NCBI RefSeq assembly: GCF_008728835.1
Contig: NZ_CP042582.1
Location: forward strand, 3,251,001 to 3,315,000
Direction of reading: 5' to 3'
Length of the DNA: 64,000 nucleotides
Source: Hypericibacter adhaerens
GTDB lineage: Bacteria; Pseudomonadota; Alphaproteobacteria; Dongiales; Dongiaceae
The notes below the pieces were generated by a model. The model saw only the letters and a list, made by a program, of their open reading frames with translations. It ran no database searches and had not been told where the DNA came from. Position 1 is the first letter of the stretch, and each line of letters starts with the position of its first letter. The position numbers and the translations under genes were made by a program. This document shows positions 1-8,599 of this stretch, in pieces.

Positions 1-225
1 GGTTTCCAGCAGCCCCACGGCGACCAGGGCATAGAGCAGACGCGCCAACCTGTCCTCTGCAACACCCAGCGTCGCCGCAAGTTCGGCGACGCTGCGCGGG
101 CCGCCAGCGAGCTCGCTGAACAGCCCGAGCTGCATGCCGGCCAGCATGGCGAAAGCCGCCGGCACCTCGGCCTGCAGCCGCTGGATCGTGTCGGGCGTTA
201 CTGCGCCCTCCGGATTGTCGCTCAT
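1..225 (-). CDS. Methyltransferase, N-terminal dimerisation/winged-helix domain (3' part cut by window edge)
   Basis: Only the first 75 residues lie in the window; the gene continues past base 1. The visible protein starts with ATG at 225 and has the helix-rich pattern of the dimerisation domain of SAM-dependent O-methyltransferases (hydroxyneurosporene-methyltransferase type): an AFAMLAGMQLGLFSEL segment, then a winged helix with SVAELAATLGVAEDRLARLL. In these families the domain precedes a Rossmann SAM-binding domain, which would be outside the window. It could also be a stand-alone winged-helix regulator, because no SAM motif is visible here. Confidence 0.55.
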   Translation of the reverse strand, partial: MSDNPEGAVTPDTIQRLQAEVPAAFAMLAGMQLGLFSELAGGPRSVAELAATLGVAEDRLARLLYALVAVGLLET

Positions 226-262
226 CCTGACCTTGTCACCGCGGCGGCCCGTTACCGGGCCG

Positions 263-946
263 TCAGTCCGATCTGTCGATGATACAAGCTGGATTCACCT
301 TGTCACAGGAATCTTCCCCGGCAATGCGGGCGGCCATCGACGGCGCTTCAGCGGCGAAGGCCCGCCACAAGTCGACCACGATCGTCTGACCGTCACGAAC
401 CTCCTGGCTGAGAGCACGTCGCGTCGCCGGCAGCAGAACCAGCCCACCGGTCTCGGCAAGCTGCATCAGCCGGCTTCGGGACAGACCCAGCTCGCCGGCC
501 AGGAATCTATCCAGACGCAGGCCGCAGGCGTAGGGAAGCCGGATCGCGATCTCGGCGACAGCAGGGTTGTCGGTATCGCCTGTGATCCGCTGCCTCTCGA
601 CCGCCAGATCGGCGAAGCTCTCGACCTCAGCGCAATACCGGGCCAATCGCACCAGGTCGAAGGCATGGCGGCGGGCCAGCGTCGCATCATTCTCCGTCAG
701 CGCGCGCAGCAGCGCGGGCTCGATCGCGTTGACCGGGCAGCGCTCCAGCACGGGAAAGTTCCAGCTCTGCTCGCAATGGGCGCAGCGATAGACGAGCCAG
801 GCATCAAGGCGCTTCTTCTGCGCGTTGACGCGGAACTTCCCGCTGCAGACGAAGGGTCTCCGGGCATTGCAACGGGCACAAGGAAGCCAAGGGCGGGGAA
901 GCTTCAGCGGCGTCACCAGCCACCGGACCTGCAAGAGAGAACGCAT
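263..946 (-). CDS. DUF1062 family protein with zinc ribbon and S4-like domain
   Basis: A 227-residue protein of the uncharacterised DUF1062 family. Two parts are visible. Residues 23-58 form a zinc ribbon: CARC at 23-26, a further Cys34, and CAHC at 55-58. Residues 144-192 resemble an S4 RNA-binding domain: RLDRFLAGELGLSRSR, a short linker, then the GGLVLLP turn and a DGQTIVVDL end strand. S4 domains bind structured RNA, so an RNA-linked role is reasonable but inferred; no function is established for the family as far as I know. The gene stands alone, with the methyltransferase-like gene 37 bases downstream on the same strand. Confidence 0.8.
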   Translation of the reverse strand: MRSLLQVRWLVTPLKLPRPWLPCARCNARRPFVCSGKFRVNAQKKRLDAWLVYRCAHCEQSWNFPVLERCPVNAIEPALLRALTENDATLARRHAFDLVRLARYCAEVESFADLAVERQRITGDTDNPAVAEIAIRLPYACGLRLDRFLAGELGLSRSRLMQLAETGGLVLLPATRRALSQEVRDGQTIVVDLWRAFAAEAPSMAARIAGEDSCDKVNPACIIDRSD

Positions 947-1402
947 ACCGACGACAGCCTTCCGATCGGGAAGTGCTGCAGAGCGGGATGCTGAAGAAAG
1001 GCCCGGGGGACGGGCCGACGGTCAGGCGATGGATGAGATGAAGGAGCCGGTGGAGAGATTCGCCGAAAGAAGCCGGTCGTGTAAAGCGTCCGGCGCACGG
1101 GGGGCGAAGCCGAGGCATCATCTGCCTTCCCGATCTCAGCCCACCGTCCTGCGCACGAAAACGCCCGGTCGAACCCCTGGCGCCTTCGCGGCAGGGTTCA
1201 CCCGGGCTACGGGGAAACACTGAGATCGGTCAGAGCGACGGCAAAGTCATCCTCATCGGCGGCAGGAACGGGCGCGGACTTTAGGGAAACAGTCCCCTTC
1301 CGTCAACCGGAGCCCGCCGCTTGCCGACCCGTCAAATCCAGCCATGGCGATCCTTTCTGGGGTAGGCTTGTCCTGCCGATCGACAATGCGGGAGCTGGAG
1401 CG
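947..1402. other. Intergenic region between divergent genes, no gene recognised
   Basis: About 456 bases separate the divergent DUF1062 and AI-2E transporter genes. Open frames exist on both strands but none has a convincing ribosome-binding site or a recognisable product. A small inverted repeat (GGACT...AGTCC, about 1275-1294) lies about 110 bases before the transporter start. Both promoters must be here, but I cannot place them with confidence. Confidence 0.4.
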
Positions 1403-2497
1403 GTGTCCATCCCCAAGCCCGATCTCACGCGCCTGACCCTGGCGATCCTCTTCATCGCCGGAATGATCGCGGCCTCGTTCTGGATCCTGGCCCCGTTCCT
1501 GCCGGCCACGATCTGGGCCGCGACGCTGGTCGTGGCCACCTGGCCGATCATGCGCCGGGTCCAGGCCCGGCTCTGGAACAGCCGCGCGCTGGCCGTGACC
1601 GTGATGACGATCGCGATCCTTCTGGTCTTCGTCATGCCCTTCTGGCTCGCGATCGACACCATCGTGAAGAACTCCGAGCAGATCGCCCACTGGGGCGAGT
1701 TCGTCACCACGATGCAGATGCCACCGCCGCCCGCCTGGCTCGGCGATGTGCCGCTCGTCGGGCACCGGGCCGTGGAGATCTGGCTCAAGATCGGCGATGC
1801 CAGCTCGCAGGAGCTGCTGCAGCGCATCCGGCCCTATGCCGTGACCGCGACGCAATGGTTCGTCGGCGCGGTCGGCAGCTTCGGCATGGTGCTGCTCCAG
1901 TTCCTGCTGACGCTGGCCGTCTCCGCGATCATGTTCACCAAGGGCGAAGGGGCGGCCGACATGGTCGTCCGCTTTGCCCGCCGGCTCGCGGGCGAGCGCG
2001 GCGTGGAATCCGCGCGGCTCGCCGCCCAGGCGATCCGCGGCGTGGCCCTGGGCGTGGTGGTGACCGCGCTGGTGCAGACGGCCATCGGCGGCCTCGGGCT
2101 GGTGATCACAGGCGTGCCCTTCGCGCCGATCCTCTGCGCGCTGATGTTCATGTTCTGCATCGCGCAGATCGGCCCCGGCCTGGTCGTGATCCCCGCAGTC
2201 ATCTGGATGTATGTCAGCAACGACGCCGGCTGGGCGACGGTGCTGGCGGTGTTCGGCATCCTCGCCATCAGCCTGGACAACGTGCTGCGGCCGCTCCTCA
2301 TCAAGAAGGGCGCGCATCTGCCGCTGCTGCTGGTGCTGGTCGGCGTGATCGGCGGCCTGATCGCCTTCGGCCTGATCGGGATCTTCATCGGCCCGACCGT
2401 GCTGGCGGTGGCCTATACCCTGCTGCAAGCCTGGGTCGCCGAAGGCGACGCCATGGAGGCCCGGCCGACCGTCACCAGCGATCCGCCGCCGCCATAA
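1403..2497 (+). CDS. AI-2E family transporter (YdiK/PerM type)
   Basis: A 364-residue polytopic membrane protein of the AI-2E exporter superfamily, which includes TqsA and YdiK in E. coli; substrates range from autoinducer-2 to ions and are not predictable here. Two membrane helices near residues 9-45, one near 70, a long middle segment, then a dense cluster of helices at about 150-340. The C-terminal signature DNVLRPLLIKKGAHLPLLL followed by a Gly-rich helix ending FIGPTVLAVAY is typical of the YdiK branch. The start is GTG at 1403 with GGAG repeats just upstream (1391-1400). The Pro-rich tail is unremarkable. Confidence 0.88.
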   Translation: MSIPKPDLTRLTLAILFIAGMIAASFWILAPFLPATIWAATLVVATWPIMRRVQARLWNSRALAVTVMTIAILLVFVMPFWLAIDTIVKNSEQIAHWGEFVTTMQMPPPPAWLGDVPLVGHRAVEIWLKIGDASSQELLQRIRPYAVTATQWFVGAVGSFGMVLLQFLLTLAVSAIMFTKGEGAADMVVRFARRLAGERGVESARLAAQAIRGVALGVVVTALVQTAIGGLGLVITGVPFAPILCALMFMFCIAQIGPGLVVIPAVIWMYVSNDAGWATVLAVFGILAISLDNVLRPLLIKKGAHLPLLLVLVGVIGGLIAFGLIGIFIGPTVLAVAYTLLQAWVAEGDAMEARPTVTSDPPPP

Positions 2498-2512
2498 CGG
2501 ATCGGGCGGCGC

Positions 2513-3742
2513 CTAAAGGAACGCCGTCGGCTGGCCGTTCTGCTTGTGCACGCGCCCGCCCTTCATCACGAAATCGACCGTGCGCAGGGCCGTGATGTCC
2601 TCCAGCGGATTGCCGCGGACGGCGATGATGTCGGCAAGCTTGCCGGTCTCGAGCGAGCCGAGCGCGGCTTCCTGCCCCATCATGGTCGCCGCACCCAGCG
2701 TCGCCGCGCGCATGGCTTCGGCCGGGCTGAAGCCTGCCGCCTCCACCATGACCTCCACTTCCTGCATGTTGTCGCCGGCATGGTTGCCGGGCGTGCCGGC
2801 ATCCGTGCCCATGGCGATGTTGACCCCGCACTCGTGCGCCAGCTTCATGTTGGCGACGCGGATCGCGTTGACCTCCTGGTAGCGCGCCCGGATATGGGGC
2901 TGGACCCGCGCCGCGAAGGCCGGGTCCTTGAACATGGCGGGCGTGGTGCAGAGGGTGGGCACCAGCCAGGTCCCCTTCTCCTTCATCATCAGGTAGGTAT
3001 CGCGGGTGCCGAAGCTGCCATGCTCGATCGAGCGGCAGCCGGCCTCGACGCAATTGCGGATGCCGCTGTCGGCATGGGCGTGGGCCGCGACATAGGTGAA
3101 GTTGTCCGTGGCGATGGCGACGGCCGCCTCGATCTCTTCGGGCCGGAACTGGATCGCGTCGGAGCGCTCGTATTTCGTCGAGGTCACGGCGCCGGTGGCG
3201 AGCAGCTTGATGAAGTTGGCGCCCTTGGCGAGCTGCAGGCGCGCCGCATGCTGGACCGCGACGGGCCCGTCGCATTCCTCATACATGCCGCGATAGTAGG
3301 GCGTGCTCGAGGAGGTGATGGTGAGGATGCGTCCCGAGCAGAACAGCCGCGGCCCCTCGATCCGGCCGGCATCGATCGCCTCGCGCACGGCGATCTCGTG
3401 ATGGTCCCAGCCGCCCACGTCGCGGGCGGCGGTGATGCCGGCCATCAGCATCCGCCGCGCGGCCCGGGCCGCATAGATCGCGATCTCGCCCGGCAGCGCA
3501 TTGTTCCAGAGGCCGCTGACATCCGCGGTCTCGGTCTTGACGCAAATATGGACATGGCAGTCGATGAAGCCCGGCAGCAGCCAGGCACCGTCGAGATCGA
3601 TCGTCGGCGCAGGGGCCGGCGCCCGCCCGCCGACGCTGGCGATGCGATCGCCCCGGATCTCGATATCGCCCGCCTGGAAGCGGCCGGCCCTCACGTCGTA
3701 AAGGCGGCCGTTCCGCAGCCAGGTCGAAGCCGCCTCGCTCAT
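2513..3742 (-). CDS. Metal-dependent amidohydrolase family protein
   Basis: A 409-residue member of the amidohydrolase superfamily (imidazolonepropionase/prolidase-like branch), a TIM-barrel hydrolase of C-N bonds with one or two metals. Visible ligands: HVH at 63-65, a candidate carboxylated Lys in FIKLLATGAV, His in AHAHADSG, His in IEHGSFG, and the final Asp in MGTDAGTP. The start is ATG at 3742, 15 bases after the stop of the CocE-type hydrolase, so the two are probably co-transcribed. The substrate cannot be told; the pairing with an alpha/beta peptidase-like hydrolase suggests degradation of acylated or cyclic amides or peptides. Confidence 0.85.
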   Translation of the reverse strand: MSEAASTWLRNGRLYDVRAGRFQAGDIEIRGDRIASVGGRAPAPAPTIDLDGAWLLPGFIDCHVHICVKTETADVSGLWNNALPGEIAIYAARAARRMLMAGITAARDVGGWDHHEIAVREAIDAGRIEGPRLFCSGRILTITSSSTPYYRGMYEECDGPVAVQHAARLQLAKGANFIKLLATGAVTSTKYERSDAIQFRPEEIEAAVAIATDNFTYVAAHAHADSGIRNCVEAGCRSIEHGSFGTRDTYLMMKEKGTWLVPTLCTTPAMFKDPAFAARVQPHIRARYQEVNAIRVANMKLAHECGVNIAMGTDAGTPGNHAGDNMQEVEVMVEAAGFSPAEAMRAATLGAATMMGQEAALGSLETGKLADIIAVRGNPLEDITALRTVDFVMKGGRVHKQNGQPTAFL

Positions 3743-3757
3743 CTTCCCTCCGCCTCT

Positions 3758-5776
3758 TCAAACGAGGTCGCGCCTGACGGTCTCGTCCCAGTTCTTGGAG
3801 AAGATGCGCCGGCCGCCTTCGAACGCATCCAGCGTCGCGGTGACCTTGAAATTCTCGCGATCGCTGGTGAGCATGATCCGGCTTTCGGCCGACACCTGCC
3901 AATCGCCGCGCCCATAGCTGCGCTTCCAGTGCGTCACCGTCCTGGCCGAGGTCGGGTCGTCCGGCAGGATGGTCGAGCGGTGGTCGCGCGTGATCCGGAT
4001 CGTGAGGTCGATATCCTCGATCCGGAACAGGCCGGTATCGTCCACCCGCTGGAACAGCGTCCCGCCGGTGCCGACATCGGTGGAGATAGTGCGATGCGGC
4101 GCACCCGCTTCGAGCACGGTCTTGCGCAGGGGCGCCGAACCTTCGGAGGGCGGGAACGGTGCCAGCTTCGCATCCTCCGCCCGCTTCGGACGGACCGGCA
4201 GGCTGAGACGGCTCGAGCCCGCCCGGACGCTCAGGGTGGCGGCCTCCGGCGAGGGCCAGGCCGTGATCCAATAGGCCGAGGACAGCGCGATCCGGATCCG
4301 GTTGCCCGCTGCGAAGCGCTGGCCGGCCTCGCAGAGGCGCAGGCTCACCTGGTAGAAGCGCCCGGGCTCGAGCGCCGTCGGATGCTCATGGCTCTCGCGA
4401 TGGGTGAGATTGAGCAGGCCGTAAGTGATGCGGCGGACGGCGCCGTCCGGCAGCACCTCGCAGAGCGTGCAGGCGACGAAGGCATTGGGCTTGTCGGCCG
4501 CGATCTCGAGATCGAGGGTCGGCGCGCCGAGCACCTCGATATCCTGGGCCAAGGGCGCGGTGTCGAAGATCAGCGAACCGCCCGCCTCCATGCGCTGGTC
4601 GAAGGACATGTCGTTGCCGACGCCATAGGGGCACCAGTTGCCCGAGGCGAGGCCCACCGTCTGCGGCGACTTGATCGACAGCACGGCGCCTTTCGGCTGC
4701 TCGCCTTCGACCAGCCGGCCCTCGACCAGCGACCAGGGCTGCGTCTTGATGCGCGGGCTGGGCCAGCTCTCTTCCGCGACCCAGCGGCCCGGTTTCTCCG
4801 CGTAGCTGGGCTTGGGCGCGATCGGCTCCTCCATCCAGGCGCGCAGCATCGGCTCCTTCATGATTCCGGTGTCCTTGCCCTTGAGCCACTGGTCCCACCA
4901 GCGCAGGCATTCCTGCAGGAAGCCGATCTCCGGCCCCGGCAGGCCGAAATGCGGATAGCGGTGCGCCCAGGGGCCGACCAGGCCCTTGCGCGGGCATTTC
5001 AGGTTCTTGAGCAGCCGGAAGATCGCGTTGGAATAGCCGTCGGCCCAGCCGCCCACCGCATAGACCGCGCACTGGATCGCGTCATAGTCCTCGCAGACCG
5101 AGCCATGCTTGTAGAAGGCGTCGCGGCGCTGGTGCTTGAGCCACTCGACGAACCAGAGCCCGTCGCCCTCGAGGCGCTCGAGCCACATCTCGCGCCAGCG
5201 CTCGCCCACGATCGCCGGATCGGGCGGCGCGGCATTGATCGAGAAGATGGTCGAGCCCCAGGAGAGCTTGTCGCCCAGGAGGCAGCCGCCCATGAAATGG
5301 ATATCGTCGGCATAGCGGTCGTCGGTCGAGGCGATGGTGACGATCGCCTTCAGCGCCTTGGGGCGCCGCGCCGCCACCTGCAGCCCGTTGAAGCCGCCCC
5401 AGGAGATGCCGATCATGCCGACCGAGCCGGTGCACCAGGGCTGGCGCGCGATCCAGTCGATGACCTCGAGCGCGTCGTCCTGCTCCTGCTTGAGATACTC
5501 GCCGAGCAGGATGCCGTCGCTGTCGCCGGTGCCGCGGATATCGACACGCACGCAGGCATAGCCATGGCCGGCGACGTAGGGATGGGTCAGGGCATCGCGA
5601 TCGGCGGTGCCGTCGCGGCGGCGGTACGGCAGATATTCGAGGACCGCCGGAACCGGGTCGCTCGTCGCATCGACCGGCAGCCAGATCCGGGCCGCCAGCT
5701 TGGTCCCGTCGGACAAGGGGATCAGGACGTCGTCCCGCATCTCGATCTTGCGGGGAAATTCGGTCACGGTGCGCAT
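3758..5776 (-). CDS. CocE/NonD family hydrolase (X-Pro dipeptidyl-peptidase S15 type)
   Basis: A 672-residue serine hydrolase related to cocaine esterase and alpha-amino-acid ester hydrolases. The alpha/beta-hydrolase core includes EYLPYRRRDG (47-56), the oxyanion-region motif DIRGTGDSDG (79-88) and the nucleophile elbow GISWGG with Ser125. The C-terminal jelly-roll (about 400-672), typical of the family, is present. I chose ATG at 5776 because AGAGGG lies six bases upstream; a TTG eight codons earlier is less likely. No signal peptide, so probably cytoplasmic. It leads the two-gene operon with the amidohydrolase, divergent from the HTH regulator at 5911. Confidence 0.87.
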   Translation of the reverse strand: MRTVTEFPRKIEMRDDVLIPLSDGTKLAARIWLPVDATSDPVPAVLEYLPYRRRDGTADRDALTHPYVAGHGYACVRVDIRGTGDSDGILLGEYLKQEQDDALEVIDWIARQPWCTGSVGMIGISWGGFNGLQVAARRPKALKAIVTIASTDDRYADDIHFMGGCLLGDKLSWGSTIFSINAAPPDPAIVGERWREMWLERLEGDGLWFVEWLKHQRRDAFYKHGSVCEDYDAIQCAVYAVGGWADGYSNAIFRLLKNLKCPRKGLVGPWAHRYPHFGLPGPEIGFLQECLRWWDQWLKGKDTGIMKEPMLRAWMEEPIAPKPSYAEKPGRWVAEESWPSPRIKTQPWSLVEGRLVEGEQPKGAVLSIKSPQTVGLASGNWCPYGVGNDMSFDQRMEAGGSLIFDTAPLAQDIEVLGAPTLDLEIAADKPNAFVACTLCEVLPDGAVRRITYGLLNLTHRESHEHPTALEPGRFYQVSLRLCEAGQRFAAGNRIRIALSSAYWITAWPSPEAATLSVRAGSSRLSLPVRPKRAEDAKLAPFPPSEGSAPLRKTVLEAGAPHRTISTDVGTGGTLFQRVDDTGLFRIEDIDLTIRITRDHRSTILPDDPTSARTVTHWKRSYGRGDWQVSAESRIMLTSDRENFKVTATLDAFEGGRRIFSKNWDETVRRDLV

Positions 5777-5910
5777 CGCCAACCCTCTGATTAAAGGCAA
5801 TTCTCAATGGTTTGCAGAAAGCCCGTCCGGGCGTAAAGTTCGCGACCTTGACCGAGATTGAGCGAGTTTATGCTGCCTGGCGCCGGGCGGCCTTGGGACC
5901 GGAGCTTTCG

Positions 5911-6723
5911 ATGACCGCCTCGCGGGAACGCCAGACCGAAATTCTGGCGGCCAATCTGCGCTTTGCCTGCAGCCATCTGCCGTCGGTCTCGGGCATGTGC
6001 CGCGAGGTCGGCCTCAACCGGCAGCAGATGAATAAGTATCTAAGCGGCCGCAGCCAGCCTTCGGCGTTCAACCTCCGCCGTCTCGCCGGCTATTTCGGGA
6101 TCCAGCCCGAGGACATGACCTCGCCGGCGGAGCGCTTCGCCGAGATCTGGCGCCAGCGTGTCGATCTGCCGGCGGCCGCCCTCGAGGGGCTGCGGGTTCC
6201 CGCTCCCCTGCGCCGCGCGCTGATGCGCCCCGAGAGCGCGATCGAGCGCTTCCTCGGCTTCTATCATTGCCATATCCACTCCGGGAGCTGGCCGGGCCAC
6301 ATCATCCGCTATGTCATGTCGCTGCGCCGCTCGGGTCCGTGGGTCGTGACGAAATCGCTCGGCCGCTATCCGAGCGAGCCGGAGACCGGCATGCCCTATC
6401 TGATGAAATGCGAAGGCATGGCGACCCTGCAGGGCAGCCTGCTCACCATCGTCGAGCAGGTGTCGCTGTGGCCGGGTGCACTTTCCACCACGATCCTGCG
6501 GCCGATCCACCGGTCCGACACCGGCCTGCTGACCGGCGTCTGCGTCGACGCGCCGGCGCGCGGCCGCTCGCCGGTCGCGAGCCGCATCGTGCTGCGCAGC
6601 CTGGGTCGCCAGCCCGACCTGCGCGCGGCGATCTCGCAATGCGCGATCCTGCCGGCCCATTCCAACACGATCGACCGGCGGATCCAGCGCCTGCTCGCCG
6701 AGCCGGTCGAGATCCGCGGCTAG
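5911..6723 (+). CDS. XRE-like helix-turn-helix transcriptional regulator
   Basis: About 270 residues. The N-terminal third has an HTH of the XRE/Cro type: SGMCREVGLNRQQMNKYLSG followed by a second helix pair ending YFGIQPEDM. The remaining 200 residues contain no domain I can name. I place the start at ATG 5911, with GGAG six bases upstream; the frame is open further back to a TTG at 5812. It is divergent from the CocE/amidohydrolase operon with a 134-base gap, so it is the likely local regulator. Its TAG stop (6721-6723) lies inside the 6-bp target duplication of the IS481 insertion, so the reading frame survived the insertion unchanged. Confidence 0.75.
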   Translation: MTASRERQTEILAANLRFACSHLPSVSGMCREVGLNRQQMNKYLSGRSQPSAFNLRRLAGYFGIQPEDMTSPAERFAEIWRQRVDLPAAALEGLRVPAPLRRALMRPESAIERFLGFYHCHIHSGSWPGHIIRYVMSLRRSGPWVVTKSLGRYPSEPETGMPYLMKCEGMATLQGSLLTIVEQVSLWPGALSTTILRPIHRSDTGLLTGVCVDAPARGRSPVASRIVLRSLGRQPDLRAAISQCAILPAHSNTIDRRIQRLLAEPVEIRG

Positions 6724-6724
6724 A
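6719..6724. repeat. Target-site duplication, left copy (GCTAGA)
   Basis: GCTAGA directly abuts the left end of the IS481 element and is repeated exactly at 7760-7765 beyond the right end. It contains the stop codon of the upstream regulator gene. Confidence 0.85.
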
Positions 6725-7759
6725 TGTGAGCTTTCAACAGGTTGTCCATCCGGCCCCTGCCGGGAGAAGCTGACGGTTGTCGAAGCCTCAGTTTTTCCAA
6801 GGAGAGGGACCGGATGAACGTCCATAAGAATGCCCGTCTGACGGCGCGCGGTCGAGAGTGGATGGTTGGCCTGGTTGCGAGCGGGCAGACGCCGAAGGCC
6901 GTGAGCGAAGCCGTAGGCGTCTGCCCGCGCACGGTGCGCAAGTGGGTGAAGCGCTTTCGGACGGAAGGAGTTGCGGGTTTGCAGGATCGCAGCTCACGTC
7001 CTCACCGGCTCTACCGGCCTACGCCGCAGGCGATCGTTGAGCGTATCGCGGCGCTGCGGCGGGACCGGCTGACGGGCAAAGCGATCGCCGCCGAGCTTGG
7101 GGTCTCACCGGCCACGGTGAGCCGTGTTCTGAAGCGGCTCGGGTTGAACAAATTCCGTGCCCTTGAGCCGGTCGAGGTCCGCCGCTACGAGCGCGACAAC
7201 CCCGGCGAACTGATCCACATCGACATCAAGAAGCTGGGCAAGTTCAATCGCGTAGGTCATCGCATCACAGGCGACCGCCGAGGCCAGAGCAACGCCCGCG
7301 GCATCGGCTGGGAGTTCGTCCATGTCGCCATCGACGACGCCTCGCGCATCGCCTTCTCCAAGGTGATGAAGAACGAGCGCCAAGGCTGTGCGATCGCCTT
7401 CCTCAAAGCCGCTGTCGCCTACTACGCAAGCCTCGGCGTCAAGGTCGAGCGCGTCATGACCGACAACGGCTCCTGCTACAAAGCCTTCGCCTTCCGCAGA
7501 ACCTGCAAACGGCTAGGTCTCAAGCACATCCGCACCAAGCCCTATACACCCAAGACCAACGGAAAGGCCGAGCGCTTCATCCAGACCGCCTTGCGCGAAT
7601 GGGCCTACGCCCGCGCCTACAACACCTCACGCCAGCGCGCCGCCGAACTGCCCAACTGGATACACCGCTACAATTGGCATCGACCTCATGGCAGTATCGG
7701 TTCAAAGTCGCCCATCAGCAGACTCCCCTTGGCCCGGAACAACCTGTTGAGGCTCCACA
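6725..7759 (+). mobile_element. IS481-family insertion sequence, 1035 bp, complete
   Basis: The element is bounded by imperfect 21-bp terminal inverted repeats at 6725-6745 and 7739-7759, which match at 16 of 21 positions: both begin TGTG and end with CAACAGGTTGT. It is flanked by a perfect 6-bp direct repeat GCTAGA. It carries one full-length transposase. Intact ends, target duplication and an unbroken transposase indicate a recent insertion, possibly still active. It separates the hydrolase/regulator locus from the SDR/GntR locus. Confidence 0.92.
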
Positions 7760-7764
7760 GCTAG
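6814..7764 (+). CDS. IS481 family transposase
   Basis: A 316-residue DDE transposase. N-terminal HTH domains (residues about 10-100, including SEAVGVCPRTVRKWVKRF and AAELGVSPATVSRVLKRLG) precede a retroviral-integrase-like core with Asp in LIHIDIKKL, Asp in VMTDNGSCY and Glu in TNGKAERFIQT. A YNWHRPHGSIG motif near the end is typical of IS481/IS3-like enzymes. The start is ATG at 6814 after AAGGAGAG. The last sense codon and the TAG stop (7762-7764) lie outside the element, inside the right target duplication, so the transposase uses host DNA for termination. Confidence 0.93.
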   Translation: MNVHKNARLTARGREWMVGLVASGQTPKAVSEAVGVCPRTVRKWVKRFRTEGVAGLQDRSSRPHRLYRPTPQAIVERIAALRRDRLTGKAIAAELGVSPATVSRVLKRLGLNKFRALEPVEVRRYERDNPGELIHIDIKKLGKFNRVGHRITGDRRGQSNARGIGWEFVHVAIDDASRIAFSKVMKNERQGCAIAFLKAAVAYYASLGVKVERVMTDNGSCYKAFAFRRTCKRLGLKHIRTKPYTPKTNGKAERFIQTALREWAYARAYNTSRQRAAELPNWIHRYNWHRPHGSIGSKSPISRLPLARNNLLRLHS

Positions 7765-7765
7765 A
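7760..7765. repeat. Target-site duplication, right copy (GCTAGA)
   Basis: Second copy of the 6-bp direct repeat flanking the IS481 element; it supplies the final serine codon and the stop codon of the transposase. Confidence 0.85.
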
Positions 7766-7784
7766 GCGCCCGGCTTACCGGCAG

Positions 7785-8540
7785 TCAGAGCAGGACCGTG
7801 CCGCCATCGACCGAGATGGTCTGGCCGGTGACGAAGGCGCTCATGTCGGAGAGCAGCCAGGCGGCGGTGCCGACCAGGTCGGTGGGGTCGAGCGTCCGCT
7901 TGATGCTCTGGTTGTCGCGCACCGTCTCGATCGCCTTGTCATGCTTGGCGCCGAAGAACTCGCGCGTGCCCTCGGTCGCCACGGCCGAAGGCGCCACGCT
8001 GTTGACCCGGATATTGTCGCGGCCGAGCTCGCGTGCGAGGCCGCGCGTCAGCCCGATCACCGCCGCCTTCGATGTCGTGTAATGGAGCGCATAAGGCATG
8101 CCGTAGGTGGCGGCCAGCGAGGCGATGTTGACGATGCTCCCCGCCCCCGCCTTGCGCATCGGCCCGACCACGGCCTTGCAGCAGTTCCAGATGCCTTTGA
8201 CATTGACCGCCATGGCGGCGTCCCATTGCGCCTCCTCGATCGCCTCGAACTTGCCACCCTTGAGCGCGCCATAGAGGGCGGCGTTGTTCACCAGCCCGTC
8301 GATCCGGCCGAAAGCGGCGAGCGTCCGTTCCGCCATCGCCGCGACCGATCTCATGTCGGTCACGTCGAGATTGATCCCGATGCCCTCGCCGCCGGCGGCT
8401 TTCACCGCGGCCAGCGTCTCGTCGCAGGGGCTGATGTCGGCGGCGACAACCTTGGCGCCCATGCCGGCAAAGCGGGCGGCATAGGCCTGGCCGATCCCGC
8501 GCGCGGCACCGGTGACGATGACGACACGTCCCTCGAGCAT
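7785..8540 (-). CDS. SDR family NAD(P)-dependent oxidoreductase
   Basis: A 251-residue classical short-chain dehydrogenase/reductase. Cofactor motif TGAARGIG at 10-17, NNA at 85-87, catalytic Ser141, Tyr154 and Lys158 (YTTSK). The C-terminal VDGG motif is present. Asp35 after the second strand suggests NAD rather than NADP (inference). The start is ATG at 8540; the frame stays open upstream into the GntR gene region only by GC bias. It probably forms a unit with the GntR gene 59 bases upstream, and is the first enzyme of the catabolic island right of the IS element. Confidence 0.88.
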   Translation of the reverse strand: MLEGRVVIVTGAARGIGQAYAARFAGMGAKVVAADISPCDETLAAVKAAGGEGIGINLDVTDMRSVAAMAERTLAAFGRIDGLVNNAALYGALKGGKFEAIEEAQWDAAMAVNVKGIWNCCKAVVGPMRKAGAGSIVNIASLAATYGMPYALHYTTSKAAVIGLTRGLARELGRDNIRVNSVAPSAVATEGTREFFGAKHDKAIETVRDNQSIKRTLDPTDLVGTAAWLLSDMSAFVTGQTISVDGGTVLL

Positions 8541-8599
8541 GGCTACTCCTTCGGCGATGAGATGATCGGTTCGAACGTCGAGGCCCGGCACCGGGGCCA

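Noticed and set aside
2546-5794. Open frame of 1082 codons antisense to the amidohydrolase and CocE genes
   Set aside because: Same reason: no recognisable domain, and the other strand carries two intact enzymes with catalytic motifs.
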